A DNA stretch of 7,021 nucleotides from DATDVH01 sp035290045 (GTDB lineage: Bacteria; Patescibacteriota; Microgenomatia; UBA1406; HO2-37-13b), in NCBI GenBank assembly GCA_035290045.1, contig DATDVH010000068.1, forward strand, positions 1 through 7,021, read 5' to 3'. The position numbers were made by a program, and so were the translations under genes. Positions 1 to 6,664 of this stretch are shown here, one piece after another; position 1 is the first letter of the stretch, and the number at the start of each line of letters is the position of its first letter. The notes beneath the pieces were generated by a model. That model was not told the DNA's origin, ran no database searches, and saw nothing but the letters and a program-made list of their open reading frames with translations.

Positions 1-282
1 ATCATTACTCAAAATACAACATATCATGCTCCTCACTGTCTTATTACTCATTCTTTAGACGAGGCGATCCGTATTGCAAAAGAAAAAGAAAATGAAGAGA
101 TATTTGTCATCGGCGGAGGACAAATATATCAACAGACAATCACATACTCAGATAAATTATATCTTACTATTGTAAAGGAAACATACGACGCCGACACTTT
201 TTTTCCAGATTATGCTGAATTTAAAAAAATTCTTCATACAGAAAATCATACATCGGATCTCTATACATACACATTTTTATAA
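1..282 (+). CDS. folA: Dihydrofolate reductase, C-terminal part (5' end outside window)
   Basis: The frame is open from the first base and ends in TAA, giving 93 residues of a protein usually about 160 long, so roughly the N-terminal 40 percent is missing. The visible part holds two hallmarks of the family's second half. One is the NADPH-binding strand and turn IGGGQIY (fragment residues 37-43; family form IGGxxIY). The other is the late strand YLTIV followed by DTFFPDY (residues 65-71; family form DTFFP). DHFR reduces dihydrofolate to tetrahydrofolate with NADPH in the cytosol and supports thymidylate synthesis. The catalytic Asp/Glu of the N-terminal half cannot be checked here. The next gene, folC, begins 19 nt downstream on the same strand and acts on the same cofactor, so the two are very probably co-transcribed. 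Family assignment is firm; only the gene boundary is unknown. Confidence 0.95.
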   Translation: MITQNTTYHAPHCLITHSLDEAIRIAKEKENEEIFVIGGGQIYQQTITYSDKLYLTIVKETYDADTFFPDYAEFKKILHTENHTSDLYTYTFL

Positions 283-301
283 TTGGAAAAATGACTCCCT
301 C

Positions 302-1645
302 ATGTCAATCCACACATACTCTGATGCGCAAAAATATCTTGAGTCCTTGATCCCAAACGCACAGAATAAACGATATACCAACATGCGGCTTGAGCGGATT
401 GAACATATTCTGAGATTGATAAACAATCCACATCACTCATTTCAAAGTATCCACGTCGGCGGCACATCGGGCAAAGGATCAACCGCATATCTCATATCAC
501 GTCTATTGACTACCGCAGGCTACAAAATTGGACTACATATTTCTCCTCACTTACAAACTGTCAACGAAAGAATGCAGATCAACAATCAGCCCATCTCAAA
601 TCAAGAATTTACAGATTTGGTAAATTGGATTAAACCGTATGTTGACAAAGTAGAGGAGAACAATCTATATGGCACGCCGTCATATTTTGAAGTATTAGTC
701 GCCCTCAGTTTTGAGTATTTTAAGAGAAAGAAAGTTGATCTCGCAGTCATTGAAGTAGGATTAGGAGGCACGCTTGACGCAACAAACGTCATCAATCCAC
801 TGATTGCAATCATCACAAATGTATCCCTTGATCATATTGAAATATTAGGTGATACGATTGAAAAAATCGCTGAAGATAAATCTGGAATTATCAAAAACAA
901 CTCTTTAGTCATCACTGGCGCAACACAAAAGACAGTGATTGACAGTATCAAAAAAAAATGTTTTGAAAAAAATGCTTCTCTTGTGATAGTTGATACAGAC
1001 GCACGTTATCAGATAAAGAAATCTACGATAAACGGTTCGCTTTTTGATCTACAGACAAACAATTGTCAATATCACGATCTCAAACTTTCTCTTCTCGGAC
1101 GTCATCAAGTGAAAAATGCGATATGTGCGATTCTCGCTGTTGAAAGTTTAGAAAAATATCAGTTTACTATAGATGAAAAACATATACGTCGTGCATTTTC
1201 CACTGCTTTTTTTGCCGGAAGAATGGAAATAGTCAGACATAATCCTACCATCATTCTTGACGGAGCGCATAATCCCGCGAAAATGAACGCATTAGCCGAG
1301 GCAATGCACGAGCTTTTTCATCAAAAAGTCATCGTAGTTATAGGATTTAAACAAAAAAAAGACAGTGATGGGATGATCTCTGCTCTTTTACCCATCGTTC
1401 ATCGTTTTATCATCACGACATTTTCAACCATGACCGATACGGGAAAAAATCTATCAACACATCCGCTGAAGATTGCAAAAATAGTAGAAAAACACGCTCC
1501 CTCTTTGCCCTATATTCACATGCCAACTGCTACTGCCGCAATAGAATATATCCTCAAACAATCAGACCCGAATGATATCATTCTCATCACCGGTTCATTG
1601 TATCTTGTCGGGGAAATACGAAGTATACTTAAAAACAAATCTTAG
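302..1645 (+). CDS. folC: Folylpolyglutamate synthase / dihydrofolate synthase (Mur ligase family)
   Basis: This cytosolic ligase uses ATP to add glutamate to folates (and, in bifunctional members, to dihydropteroate). Motifs in order over 447 residues: P-loop GGTSGKGST (53-61; most relatives have GTNGKGS), SPHLQTVNER (81-90), EVGLGGTLDATN (151-162), TNVSLDH then LGDTIEKIA (172-190), the EDKSGIIK segment whose Lys193 matches the carbamylated lysine of Mur ligases, GRHQVKNA (266-273), GRMEI (316-320), LDGAHNP (329-335) and the C-terminal GSLYLVGE (431-438). The last four fall in the Mur-type central and C-terminal domains. I chose ATG 302 because the protein then begins as the family does (a YLESLIP-type first helix). 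An in-frame ATG at 212 would add 30 residues encoded inside folA. The ribosome site is weak (GGAAAA from 285). The TAG stop shares TTAG with the stop of the convergent gene. Whether it is bifunctional or only polyglutamylates cannot be told from motifs. Confidence 0.95.
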   Translation: MSIHTYSDAQKYLESLIPNAQNKRYTNMRLERIEHILRLINNPHHSFQSIHVGGTSGKGSTAYLISRLLTTAGYKIGLHISPHLQTVNERMQINNQPISNQEFTDLVNWIKPYVDKVEENNLYGTPSYFEVLVALSFEYFKRKKVDLAVIEVGLGGTLDATNVINPLIAIITNVSLDHIEILGDTIEKIAEDKSGIIKNNSLVITGATQKTVIDSIKKKCFEKNASLVIVDTDARYQIKKSTINGSLFDLQTNNCQYHDLKLSLLGRHQVKNAICAILAVESLEKYQFTIDEKHIRRAFSTAFFAGRMEIVRHNPTIILDGAHNPAKMNALAEAMHELFHQKVIVVIGFKQKKDSDGMISALLPIVHRFIITTFSTMTDTGKNLSTHPLKIAKIVEKHAPSLPYIHMPTATAAIEYILKQSDPNDIILITGSLYLVGEIRSILKNKS

Positions 1646-2682
1646 ATTTTCTTCTCAATCTCCAGTAACTTTTTAGGAGTAAAGTATTTATGTTTCCAAC
1701 TATAATCAACCTGCAGACAATCAACGACATTAAAATTATTTTTTATGGCGTCGTCAAATTCATGATACACCATAAAATTACCAATCCCTGGAAATCTCTC
1801 TACATCATTTGCTCCACCTATCAACATATAATATCTATCATTATAGTGCGCTATAAGATCAACTGCCGCAAGATAATCACGGATAAAAACTTTAATCAAT
1901 GTGCAAGTATACAGTCCGCTATTTTTAAGAATAGCACGTCCTGCATCAACATCTTCTTTATATCTAAAATCACTCTTTTCTTCACCGCTAAATCTTTGAA
2001 GAGAAAGTCTGACGATATCGCCAAATTCATCTGAATATTTTTTTCCATCAGTGATCTCAATTCTGGGGTTTAGATTTTTAATCGTATAATAATCTCGCCT
2101 TAAATTATAGCGATGCTTTTTCTTTAGTGTCTGAAGATATTCTTCTATATGTGAAAAAGAGCTGATATCACTCACATACTTATCTTTATCCCTGCGCACC
2201 TCAATCTCTTCAATAATGGTATGAGGAACAGTCTCAAGAGTATTAAGGTACATTGATTTGGGGATAAGTCGTAATAATACATTGATAAAATCTTCATCTT
2301 TTACCATAAACATATTATCCTCCATCCATTCACTTCCAAACCATTCAAATCTTTTCTTATCAGTATCAAACCACAATGGTAAAAGAGCAAGAGGAGTACG
2401 AGATTCGTAGATAGTATAAAAATAAGGAATACAATGATATCCTTCCCACCATGCATATCTGAAATCCCACAAATCAAAAAGTGATTGTTTTGGAGAAAAA
2501 ATATTCCAAAGACGTTCGCACTCTTCAATATGTGAGTGAACTTTCAAATGAAGACCATGAATGATTTTTGATAATCCGTTTTGATAAAAAATTTTATTTG
2601 ATGGAGTTTTGGGTAATAAATAGGGAAGTGGTATTGATTGAGTTTTGATTTTTGGGTTGTCCTTTATATCATATAAAAACAT
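1642..2682 (-). CDS. BioF2-like / FemAB-type GNAT acyltransferase
   Basis: The 346-residue protein has the two-part build of the BioF2-like acetyltransferase family (GNAT fold, related to FemAB and CelD). A divergent N-terminal half has a Trp/Phe-rich stretch (residues 68-124). A basic segment with KKKHRYNLRR (187-196) resembles the family's conserved K-x-R-x-N-x-R-R region. The C-terminal GNAT core has YYMLIGG (284-290), FPGIGNF (297-303) and the closing VDYSWKHKYF (325-334), matching the family pattern of a YYL-GG strand, a PG turn and a terminal YK-type motif. Such enzymes transfer acyl or aminoacyl groups, often to cell-envelope precursors; the substrate here is unknown. No signal peptide or membrane helix is seen. 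The start at 2682 lies 9 nt after a TATAAA box and has no Shine-Dalgarno sequence, suggesting its own near-leaderless transcript. Its TAA stop overlaps the folC stop by 4 nt. Family fairly sure, role unknown. Confidence 0.75.
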   Translation of the reverse strand: MFLYDIKDNPKIKTQSIPLPYLLPKTPSNKIFYQNGLSKIIHGLHLKVHSHIEECERLWNIFSPKQSLFDLWDFRYAWWEGYHCIPYFYTIYESRTPLALLPLWFDTDKKRFEWFGSEWMEDNMFMVKDEDFINVLLRLIPKSMYLNTLETVPHTIIEEIEVRRDKDKYVSDISSFSHIEEYLQTLKKKHRYNLRRDYYTIKNLNPRIEITDGKKYSDEFGDIVRLSLQRFSGEEKSDFRYKEDVDAGRAILKNSGLYTCTLIKVFIRDYLAAVDLIAHYNDRYYMLIGGANDVERFPGIGNFMVYHEFDDAIKNNFNVVDCLQVDYSWKHKYFTPKKLLEIEKKI

Positions 2683-2691
2683 TATATATTT

Positions 2692-2720
2692 TTTATAAAG
2701 AATCTACTGTTATTTGTCAA
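2692..2720 (-). promoter_or_regulatory. Sigma70-type promoter of the acyltransferase gene
   Basis: On the minus strand, TTGACA (2720-2715) is followed by exactly 17 nt and then TATAAA (2697-2692), a near-consensus housekeeping promoter. The ATG at 2682 starts only 9 nt beyond the -10 box. Initiation at the usual 6-8 nt downstream would therefore leave a leader of about 1-4 nt. It shows that the acyltransferase can be transcribed separately from cysS, whose stop lies 91 nt upstream. Confidence 0.8.
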
Positions 2721-2725
2721 GTAGT

Positions 2726-2780
2726 AAAAAAATGAAACATTCAATAAGATTGATAGGATAATCTAAATGAATTTTAGATT
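2726..2780 (-). terminator. Weak candidate terminator after cysS
   Basis: An 8-bp AT-only-but-one-pair stem (AATCTAAA 2760-2767 and TTTAGATT 2773-2780, 5-nt loop) spans the cysS stop codon. Further along the minus strand a 4-bp stem TGAA/TTCA (2743-2733) is followed directly by seven T residues (2732-2726), just before the TTGACA box of the next gene. Neither stem is strong, and the larger one lacks an adjacent T-tract, so termination here is possible but unproven. Confidence 0.3.
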
Positions 2781-4186
2781 TCTGAAGTTTTTTTTAAAAA
2801 ATATTCATCATTTTTATCTTCTATGTCGTATCCTAATTTTTCAATTTTTTTTCGCACTATATCAGCATTGATAAATTCTTTTTTTTGGCGCGCATTTTTT
2901 CTTTGTTCTGCAAGAAAAATAATTTTATCTGGAATTTTTTCATCATCTATAGCAGTCAGTGAAAGACCTAATACACGATCAAATTCAAGGAGTAATTCAT
3001 ATTTGTCACTTGAGGGAATATTTGATTTAATCAATTCATACATGACTGAGAGTGCGATCGGAGTCTGTAAATCATAAGACAACGCAGTATTGAATCGAGA
3101 TCTATACTCATCTATATCACTCAGTTTTTCCTCAGACAAACTTTGACGGTTCGTTTGTTTTCTCAAAATAGAAACGGTATCCAGCAAACGTTTATAGCCA
3201 GTATGTGCACTCCATAAAGCAGACCATGTACAATTCATCTGTGTCCGATAATGGCTCTGCAAAAAAAGATACCGAAGTGCCAACGGGTGAATACCTTTTT
3301 TTTTAATATCATCAATCGTATAAAAATTATTGAGCGATTTACTCATTTTTTTGCCCTCAACTAATAAAAACTCGCCGTGAAACCAATATCGTACAAATAG
3401 TTTTCCTGTCGCTCCCTCAGATTGTGCGATCTCGTTTTCATGATGGATAGGAATAAGATCAATTCCTCCCGCATGAATATCTATAGTATCACCAAAGTAT
3501 TGCATACTCATTGCCGAACATTCAATATGCCACCCGGGAAACCCTGATCCCCATGGGGAATCCCACTGCATCACATGATGGGCAAATCTTCCCACTCGCT
3601 TGAACCACAACACAAAATCTTCAGGATTTTTTTTGGCAGGGTCAACGACGATCTCTGCTCGAGCGCCAATCAGTTTCTCATCCTTATTTTGTGTAGTAAG
3701 TACGCCATATTTTTGAAACGCTTCAGTATCAAAATAGACTGCCTGATCTGTCTCGTATGTAAGATGTTTTGCGTGCAAACGCGTAATCAAATCAATCATT
3801 GCAGGGATATGCTCTGTCGCACGACACACAATATCAGGACGAAGTATATTCAATTGATCAACAGCATTAAAAAAATAGTCAGTAAAATAACGTGCCGCTT
3901 CCCAGACGCTTTTTTTTTGTTTTTGTGCGCCCTTTTCTAATTTGTCTTCACCAGTATCAACATCTCCCGTCAGATGCCCAACATCAGTAATATTCATCAC
4001 GTGTTTGACTTTGTAATTGTTATATATAAGAACACGTCTCAAAATATCATTATTAGTATAGGTTCGCAGATTGCCAATGTGCACATAATCATAGACAGTA
4101 GGACCACAGGTGTAAAAAGAGACGTTCGGAGCATCAAGAGGAATGAATTCTTCTATTTTTTTTGAGATGGTATTGTATAAGCGCAT
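2774..4186 (-). CDS. cysS: Cysteinyl-tRNA synthetase (class I)
   Basis: This enzyme activates cysteine with ATP and charges tRNA-Cys in the cytosol. The 470-residue length matches the family (about 460). Visible signatures are FYTCGPTVYDYVHIGN with the HIGN version of the class I HIGH motif (36-39), GFPGWHIECSAMS (215-227), the HHENE segment (248-252) and KMSKS (280-284). The zinc ligands that bind substrate cysteine are all present: Cys27, Cys223, His248 and Glu252, with the same 25- and 4-residue spacing between the last three as in E. coli. KMSKS is followed by LNN rather than the usual LGN. The C-terminal helical tRNA-binding part (about 350-470) is complete and ends in the usual basic LGYDIED tail. 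The start at 4186 gives the canonical N-terminus (MRLYNT). It lies 34 nt inside the end of the upstream membrane gene, has no Shine-Dalgarno sequence, and sits 9 nt after a TATAAT box. Confidence 0.97.
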   Translation of the reverse strand: MRLYNTISKKIEEFIPLDAPNVSFYTCGPTVYDYVHIGNLRTYTNNDILRRVLIYNNYKVKHVMNITDVGHLTGDVDTGEDKLEKGAQKQKKSVWEAARYFTDYFFNAVDQLNILRPDIVCRATEHIPAMIDLITRLHAKHLTYETDQAVYFDTEAFQKYGVLTTQNKDEKLIGARAEIVVDPAKKNPEDFVLWFKRVGRFAHHVMQWDSPWGSGFPGWHIECSAMSMQYFGDTIDIHAGGIDLIPIHHENEIAQSEGATGKLFVRYWFHGEFLLVEGKKMSKSLNNFYTIDDIKKKGIHPLALRYLFLQSHYRTQMNCTWSALWSAHTGYKRLLDTVSILRKQTNRQSLSEEKLSDIDEYRSRFNTALSYDLQTPIALSVMYELIKSNIPSSDKYELLLEFDRVLGLSLTAIDDEKIPDKIIFLAEQRKNARQKKEFINADIVRKKIEKLGYDIEDKNDEYFLKKTSEI

Positions 4187-4854
4187 AGTGCTATTATTAT
4201 ATAAAAAAATTGAGAGACAATCATTGATCCGCGAAAAAGCAAAACAATCACCGAAAAGACTGTCCCAACCAAACGTAAAGGAGGAAGTTCATACGGATGA
4301 ACAAACCATAATCGCCATAGAGCGCTTTCTACAACTACTGCACGAATGATAAGGAGAACAAGCGCAAGATACCCCATACGAAGAATACGACGCCAAGTAT
4401 GTACTCCCAGACGCATCATCATGGAACGAGTAGAAATTATCGCCATCACTGCGAAAATACCCAACGCAATACCTCCAAAAATGATATCAACTGACCAAAA
4501 ATAATAAGATAATCCAAAAATATATTTTTGGGGATGTAGAATCGCAAGAATAATCGCATACAACAAAGCACCCCAAAAACCAACCAATCCAAAATATTTT
4601 CTATATGCAATCTTTCTGTCTAAAAAATCAAAATAATAACAGAAACCAGAAAAGGCAAAAGAAGTACCAATCATAATACTTGCAGTACCCGCAAGAGCTT
4701 CATTAAGAAATGATACAGTGAGATATTTATTTTGTATAAGAAGATATTCTACCAAAAGTATATAAATAATAGCCGCACAAAGAAAAGAATGAATCCATAA
4801 AGTATGTCTGACTGATTTCGCAAAAATATCAGCAGTATTATTTTTTGTATTCAT
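4153..4854 (-). CDS. Ferric-reductase-like six-helix membrane protein, heme histidines absent
   Basis: The 233-residue protein has about six membrane segments (near 20-40, 50-74, 87-106, 118-140, 158-176 and 194-210). It carries the layout of the ferric reductase-like / MsrQ (YedZ) membrane domain: an RKYFGLVGFWGALL third helix after a short polar loop (85-98), an RLG-x-x-TWRRILRMGY stretch (148-162) entering helix five, and an LPPLRLVG stretch (190-197) entering helix six. Members normally bind heme through histidines in helices three and five and pass electrons across the membrane. Here the expected positions read Tyr99, Leu158 (or Arg159) and Arg171. The remaining histidines (17, 22, 107, 152, 186) lie at helix ends, so classical heme binding is doubtful. 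The last ~15 residues are encoded by the cysS promoter and start. The gene heads a minus-strand unit with cysS and is divergent from 4905. The fold assignment is moderate; function is unknown. Confidence 0.6.
   Translation of the reverse strand: MNTKNNTADIFAKSVRHTLWIHSFLCAAIIYILLVEYLLIQNKYLTVSFLNEALAGTASIMIGTSFAFSGFCYYFDFLDRKIAYRKYFGLVGFWGALLYAIILAILHPQKYIFGLSYYFWSVDIIFGGIALGIFAVMAIISTRSMMMRLGVHTWRRILRMGYLALVLLIIRAVVVESALWRLWFVHPYELPPLRLVGTVFSVIVLLFRGSMIVSQFFYIIIALCAYTIPSQKK
4187..4203 (-). promoter_or_regulatory. -10 box of cysS inside the end of the upstream gene
   Basis: A perfect TATAAT (4201-4196, minus strand) lies 9 nt before the cysS ATG, within codons 218-220 of the membrane-protein gene. 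The string TATAATAATAGCA followed by CT and ATG recurs almost unchanged before the start at 4905. No good -35 hexamer is seen at 16-18 nt; the only TTG-like hexamer (TTGTCT, 4220-4215) is 13 nt away. The recurrence and position support function; the missing -35 lowers certainty. Confidence 0.55.
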
Positions 4855-4860
4855 GAGAAA

Positions 4861-4866
4861 AGTATC
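4861..4866 (-). promoter_or_regulatory. Possible -10 box of the membrane-protein gene
   Basis: On the minus strand GATACT (4866-4861) lies 6 nt before the ATG at 4854. An alternative TATAGT sits at 4891-4886. Neither has a good -35 partner at 16-18 nt. No Shine-Dalgarno sequence precedes this start (upstream bases are TTTCTC). This is a weak assignment, supported mainly by the divergent arrangement that requires a promoter in these 50 nt. Confidence 0.3.
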
Positions 4867-4882
4867 AACGTACTTGTTGCGA

Positions 4883-4904
4883 TATACTATAATAATAGCA
4901 TACT
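4883..4904 (+). promoter_or_regulatory. -10 region of the 412-residue gene
   Basis: TATAAT (4888-4893) begins the string TATAATAATAGCA (4888-4900) and ends 11 nt before the ATG at 4905; an overlapping TATACT is at 4883-4888. The heptamer ATACTAT is directly repeated at 4884-4890 and 4900-4906. No -35 close to consensus lies at 16-18 nt, and there is no Shine-Dalgarno sequence. Initiation at the usual distance would give a leader of only about 3-6 nt. Confidence 0.6.
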
Positions 4905-6143
4905 ATGCCAGAAAAAAAACTTTGTTTTGGTGTAAAAAATATACCTGATGAAGAATATGGGAATTGTATCGTAAATCATATACCTCCTGAAAAAGTTAGC
5001 TACGGAAACATACTTTTTCCCGATCCCATGAATAAAATAGACCCATTAGATGCTTTTGATGAAGCGAGACAAAAAGCATGGATACAATTTCATCCCTATG
5101 AGATTGCACTCCTTGAGAGGGAAGCAGCCACCTTCACACAATATTTTGAAAAAACTCTGCCAAACCAATCTCCTACACAACGAGGAAAGAAATTGAGAGA
5201 ATTTTACCATATCATCAACACCATGAATAAGGTCTTACTGCATTGGACAGGTATAACCCACGATCCTTCTCATACACGAATAGTAAATACTCAACAGGAA
5301 GCAACGATTAAAAATTTAACTACTCAAGTGTCTGAAGATAAAAAACCAACATGTGCCGCACCATGGTATGTGCCTACTGATTTTCCTCAACCGTATTATA
5401 TCAACAGCACTCTTTTCTATACAGAAGAGGATATAAAAAAACATCTGACCTATATAAACTTTAACCCAGTACAAGCTTCTGTCATTTCTCTCTACCAAAA
5501 AGCAAAGAAAAGGGGAGTTGATCCCTCACGGAGCTTAAGCTTTCAAAATATATATATCTCTTGTCTTTCAGGTTATATGAACGGGGTCAAAATGCTGTAT
5601 AAAACATTCATCATGGGTGAACTCATAAAAGAGATTGACATAAAAAGCGAAAACATTCATCTACTTCTTGAGGAATATGCTAACCAAATTACTGACGATG
5701 CTCTTACAACATATATTCAAAGACCTGGAATAGTTTTGCCGCTTCAAACCGTGATCAGTGTTCAAAAAACTCATAATACTTTTTTTTCAGATACTGATGA
5801 AGTAAAAGAAGTTTTGACTTATCAAACAATTCAATCTGGCAAGAAGAAAAAATATGATGCGATAGCACAATATCAGGCAGATCAGGAATTAGGCTCTGAA
5901 TCAAGACCCATGAGTAAAAAATATCAAACAACTAATGGCGTGCTAAAAAAACTGACTGCTCTTGGATATGATTTTTCAGCGTCCACCAAACGCGGCTTTG
6001 CGCGCATCACCGATCAACAAACAAATGACGAAATAGACTGTGAACTTGATGTTATCGTATACGAAGGTAATCAAGCTACATGGAAAAAAGTATGGGATGA
6101 TATGAAAAGTGGAGTGATGGATGAAGTATTGAGCAATTTTTAA
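4905..6143 (+). CDS. Uncharacterised soluble protein, 412 residues
   Basis: I do not recognise a family. The frame is long, well bounded and uses codons like its neighbours, so it is a real gene. The protein has no signal peptide or membrane helix and is probably cytosolic. By eye: an irregular N-terminus (1-45) with Cys7 and Cys21; a helical part (about 46-115) with charged amphipathic stretches; a polar linker (about 120-170) with Cys150; a second mainly helical part (about 173-255); a mixed middle with a GKKKKYDAIAQYQADQE run (312-328); and a C-terminal unit (about 336-412) predicted as helix, a short beta pair around GFARITD and CELDVIVY, then a final amphipathic helix rich in Trp, Lys and Asp. 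The start at 4905 is set by the upstream TATAAT and lack of earlier in-frame ATG. It is divergent from the membrane gene and converges on the nuclease with a 4-nt stop overlap, so it is a single-gene unit. Confidence 0.85.
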   Translation: MPEKKLCFGVKNIPDEEYGNCIVNHIPPEKVSYGNILFPDPMNKIDPLDAFDEARQKAWIQFHPYEIALLEREAATFTQYFEKTLPNQSPTQRGKKLREFYHIINTMNKVLLHWTGITHDPSHTRIVNTQQEATIKNLTTQVSEDKKPTCAAPWYVPTDFPQPYYINSTLFYTEEDIKKHLTYINFNPVQASVISLYQKAKKRGVDPSRSLSFQNIYISCLSGYMNGVKMLYKTFIMGELIKEIDIKSENIHLLLEEYANQITDDALTTYIQRPGIVLPLQTVISVQKTHNTFFSDTDEVKEVLTYQTIQSGKKKKYDAIAQYQADQELGSESRPMSKKYQTTNGVLKKLTALGYDFSASTKRGFARITDQQTNDEIDCELDVIVYEGNQATWKKVWDDMKSGVMDEVLSNF

Positions 6144-6664
6144 TACCCACACGAACGCCATAAGCCGCGCTTTCCTTGCATTGCTTCCTGTTGAGCTTTT
6201 GTAAATAAATAGTGGTATTTTATATCAGGAGGAAATGAATAGGCATACGCAAAACCTTGTTTGACTAATTCTGCATTAACCAGCATATCATCAATCCATA
6301 CATACCGCAAAAGCCGATGATATTTGTCTCTGTCCACGACATCTTTCTCCAACCGCACCATCTTTCCCTCAACTAACTCCTTATTTCTACGAAACCCTTC
6401 CTTTCCAATACATTCAACAGATTTTCGCGGATCAACCGTCTCCGGCGCATCAATACCAATATATCGCACCATCTCACCTCCCTTAATTTTGATCGTATCC
6501 CCATCAATCACCTGAATAACTTTTACCATATTTTCCTCTGATAATGGAATATATGATACAGAGCTTTTTCTTAATACAATACTCACAAAAAGTGACAAAA
6601 TAATTCCAACTAAAATAAAGATTTTAACAAATCCATTAACCTTTATACTTTTAATATTCATCAT
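6140..6664 (-). CDS. Membrane-anchored thermonuclease (staphylococcal nuclease family)
   Basis: This 174-residue protein starts with one hydrophobic helix (about 11-31) after a short basic stretch, so it is anchored or secreted with the nuclease outside. The SNase domain (about 46-171) keeps the full active set: Asp56 in IDGDT, Arg67, Asp72 and Glu75 in IGIDAPET, and Arg117 in DKYHRLL. These match S. aureus Asp21, Arg35, Asp40, Glu43 and Arg87, with a three-residue shorter loop between the first two. His116 replaces the usual Gly of YGR. Cys85 and Cys172 are the only cysteines and could form a disulfide. Family members cut DNA and RNA with calcium. Scavenging of external nucleic acid is an inference. 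Start is ATG 6664 or the adjacent ATG 6661; no Shine-Dalgarno sequence is visible. The TGA of a 47-codon frame overlaps the first ATG, and the TAA stop overlaps the convergent gene by 4 nt. Confidence 0.93.
   Translation of the reverse strand: MMNIKSIKVNGFVKIFILVGIILSLFVSIVLRKSSVSYIPLSEENMVKVIQVIDGDTIKIKGGEMVRYIGIDAPETVDPRKSVECIGKEGFRRNKELVEGKMVRLEKDVVDRDKYHRLLRYVWIDDMLVNAELVKQGFAYAYSFPPDIKYHYLFTKAQQEAMQGKRGLWRSCGY

Noticed and set aside
212..301. Upstream ATG that would extend FolC by 30 residues
   Set aside because: The extension lies mostly inside the folA coding end, has no counterpart in the family, and the residues from ATG 302 match the normal FolC N-terminus.
1690..2034. 114-codon plus-strand frame opposite the acyltransferase
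   Set aside because: It is antisense to a frame with clear family motifs, has no ribosome site or promoter, and its low-complexity Ile/Lys/Asn composition is typical of a shadow.
3575..3940. 121-codon plus-strand frame opposite cysS
   Set aside because: It lies fully within the conserved part of cysS, and its Cys/Phe/Leu-rich translation matches no family I recognise.
4211..4224. TTGTCT as a -35 box for cysS
   Set aside because: It is only 13 nt from the TATAAT box, too close for a normal sigma70 promoter.
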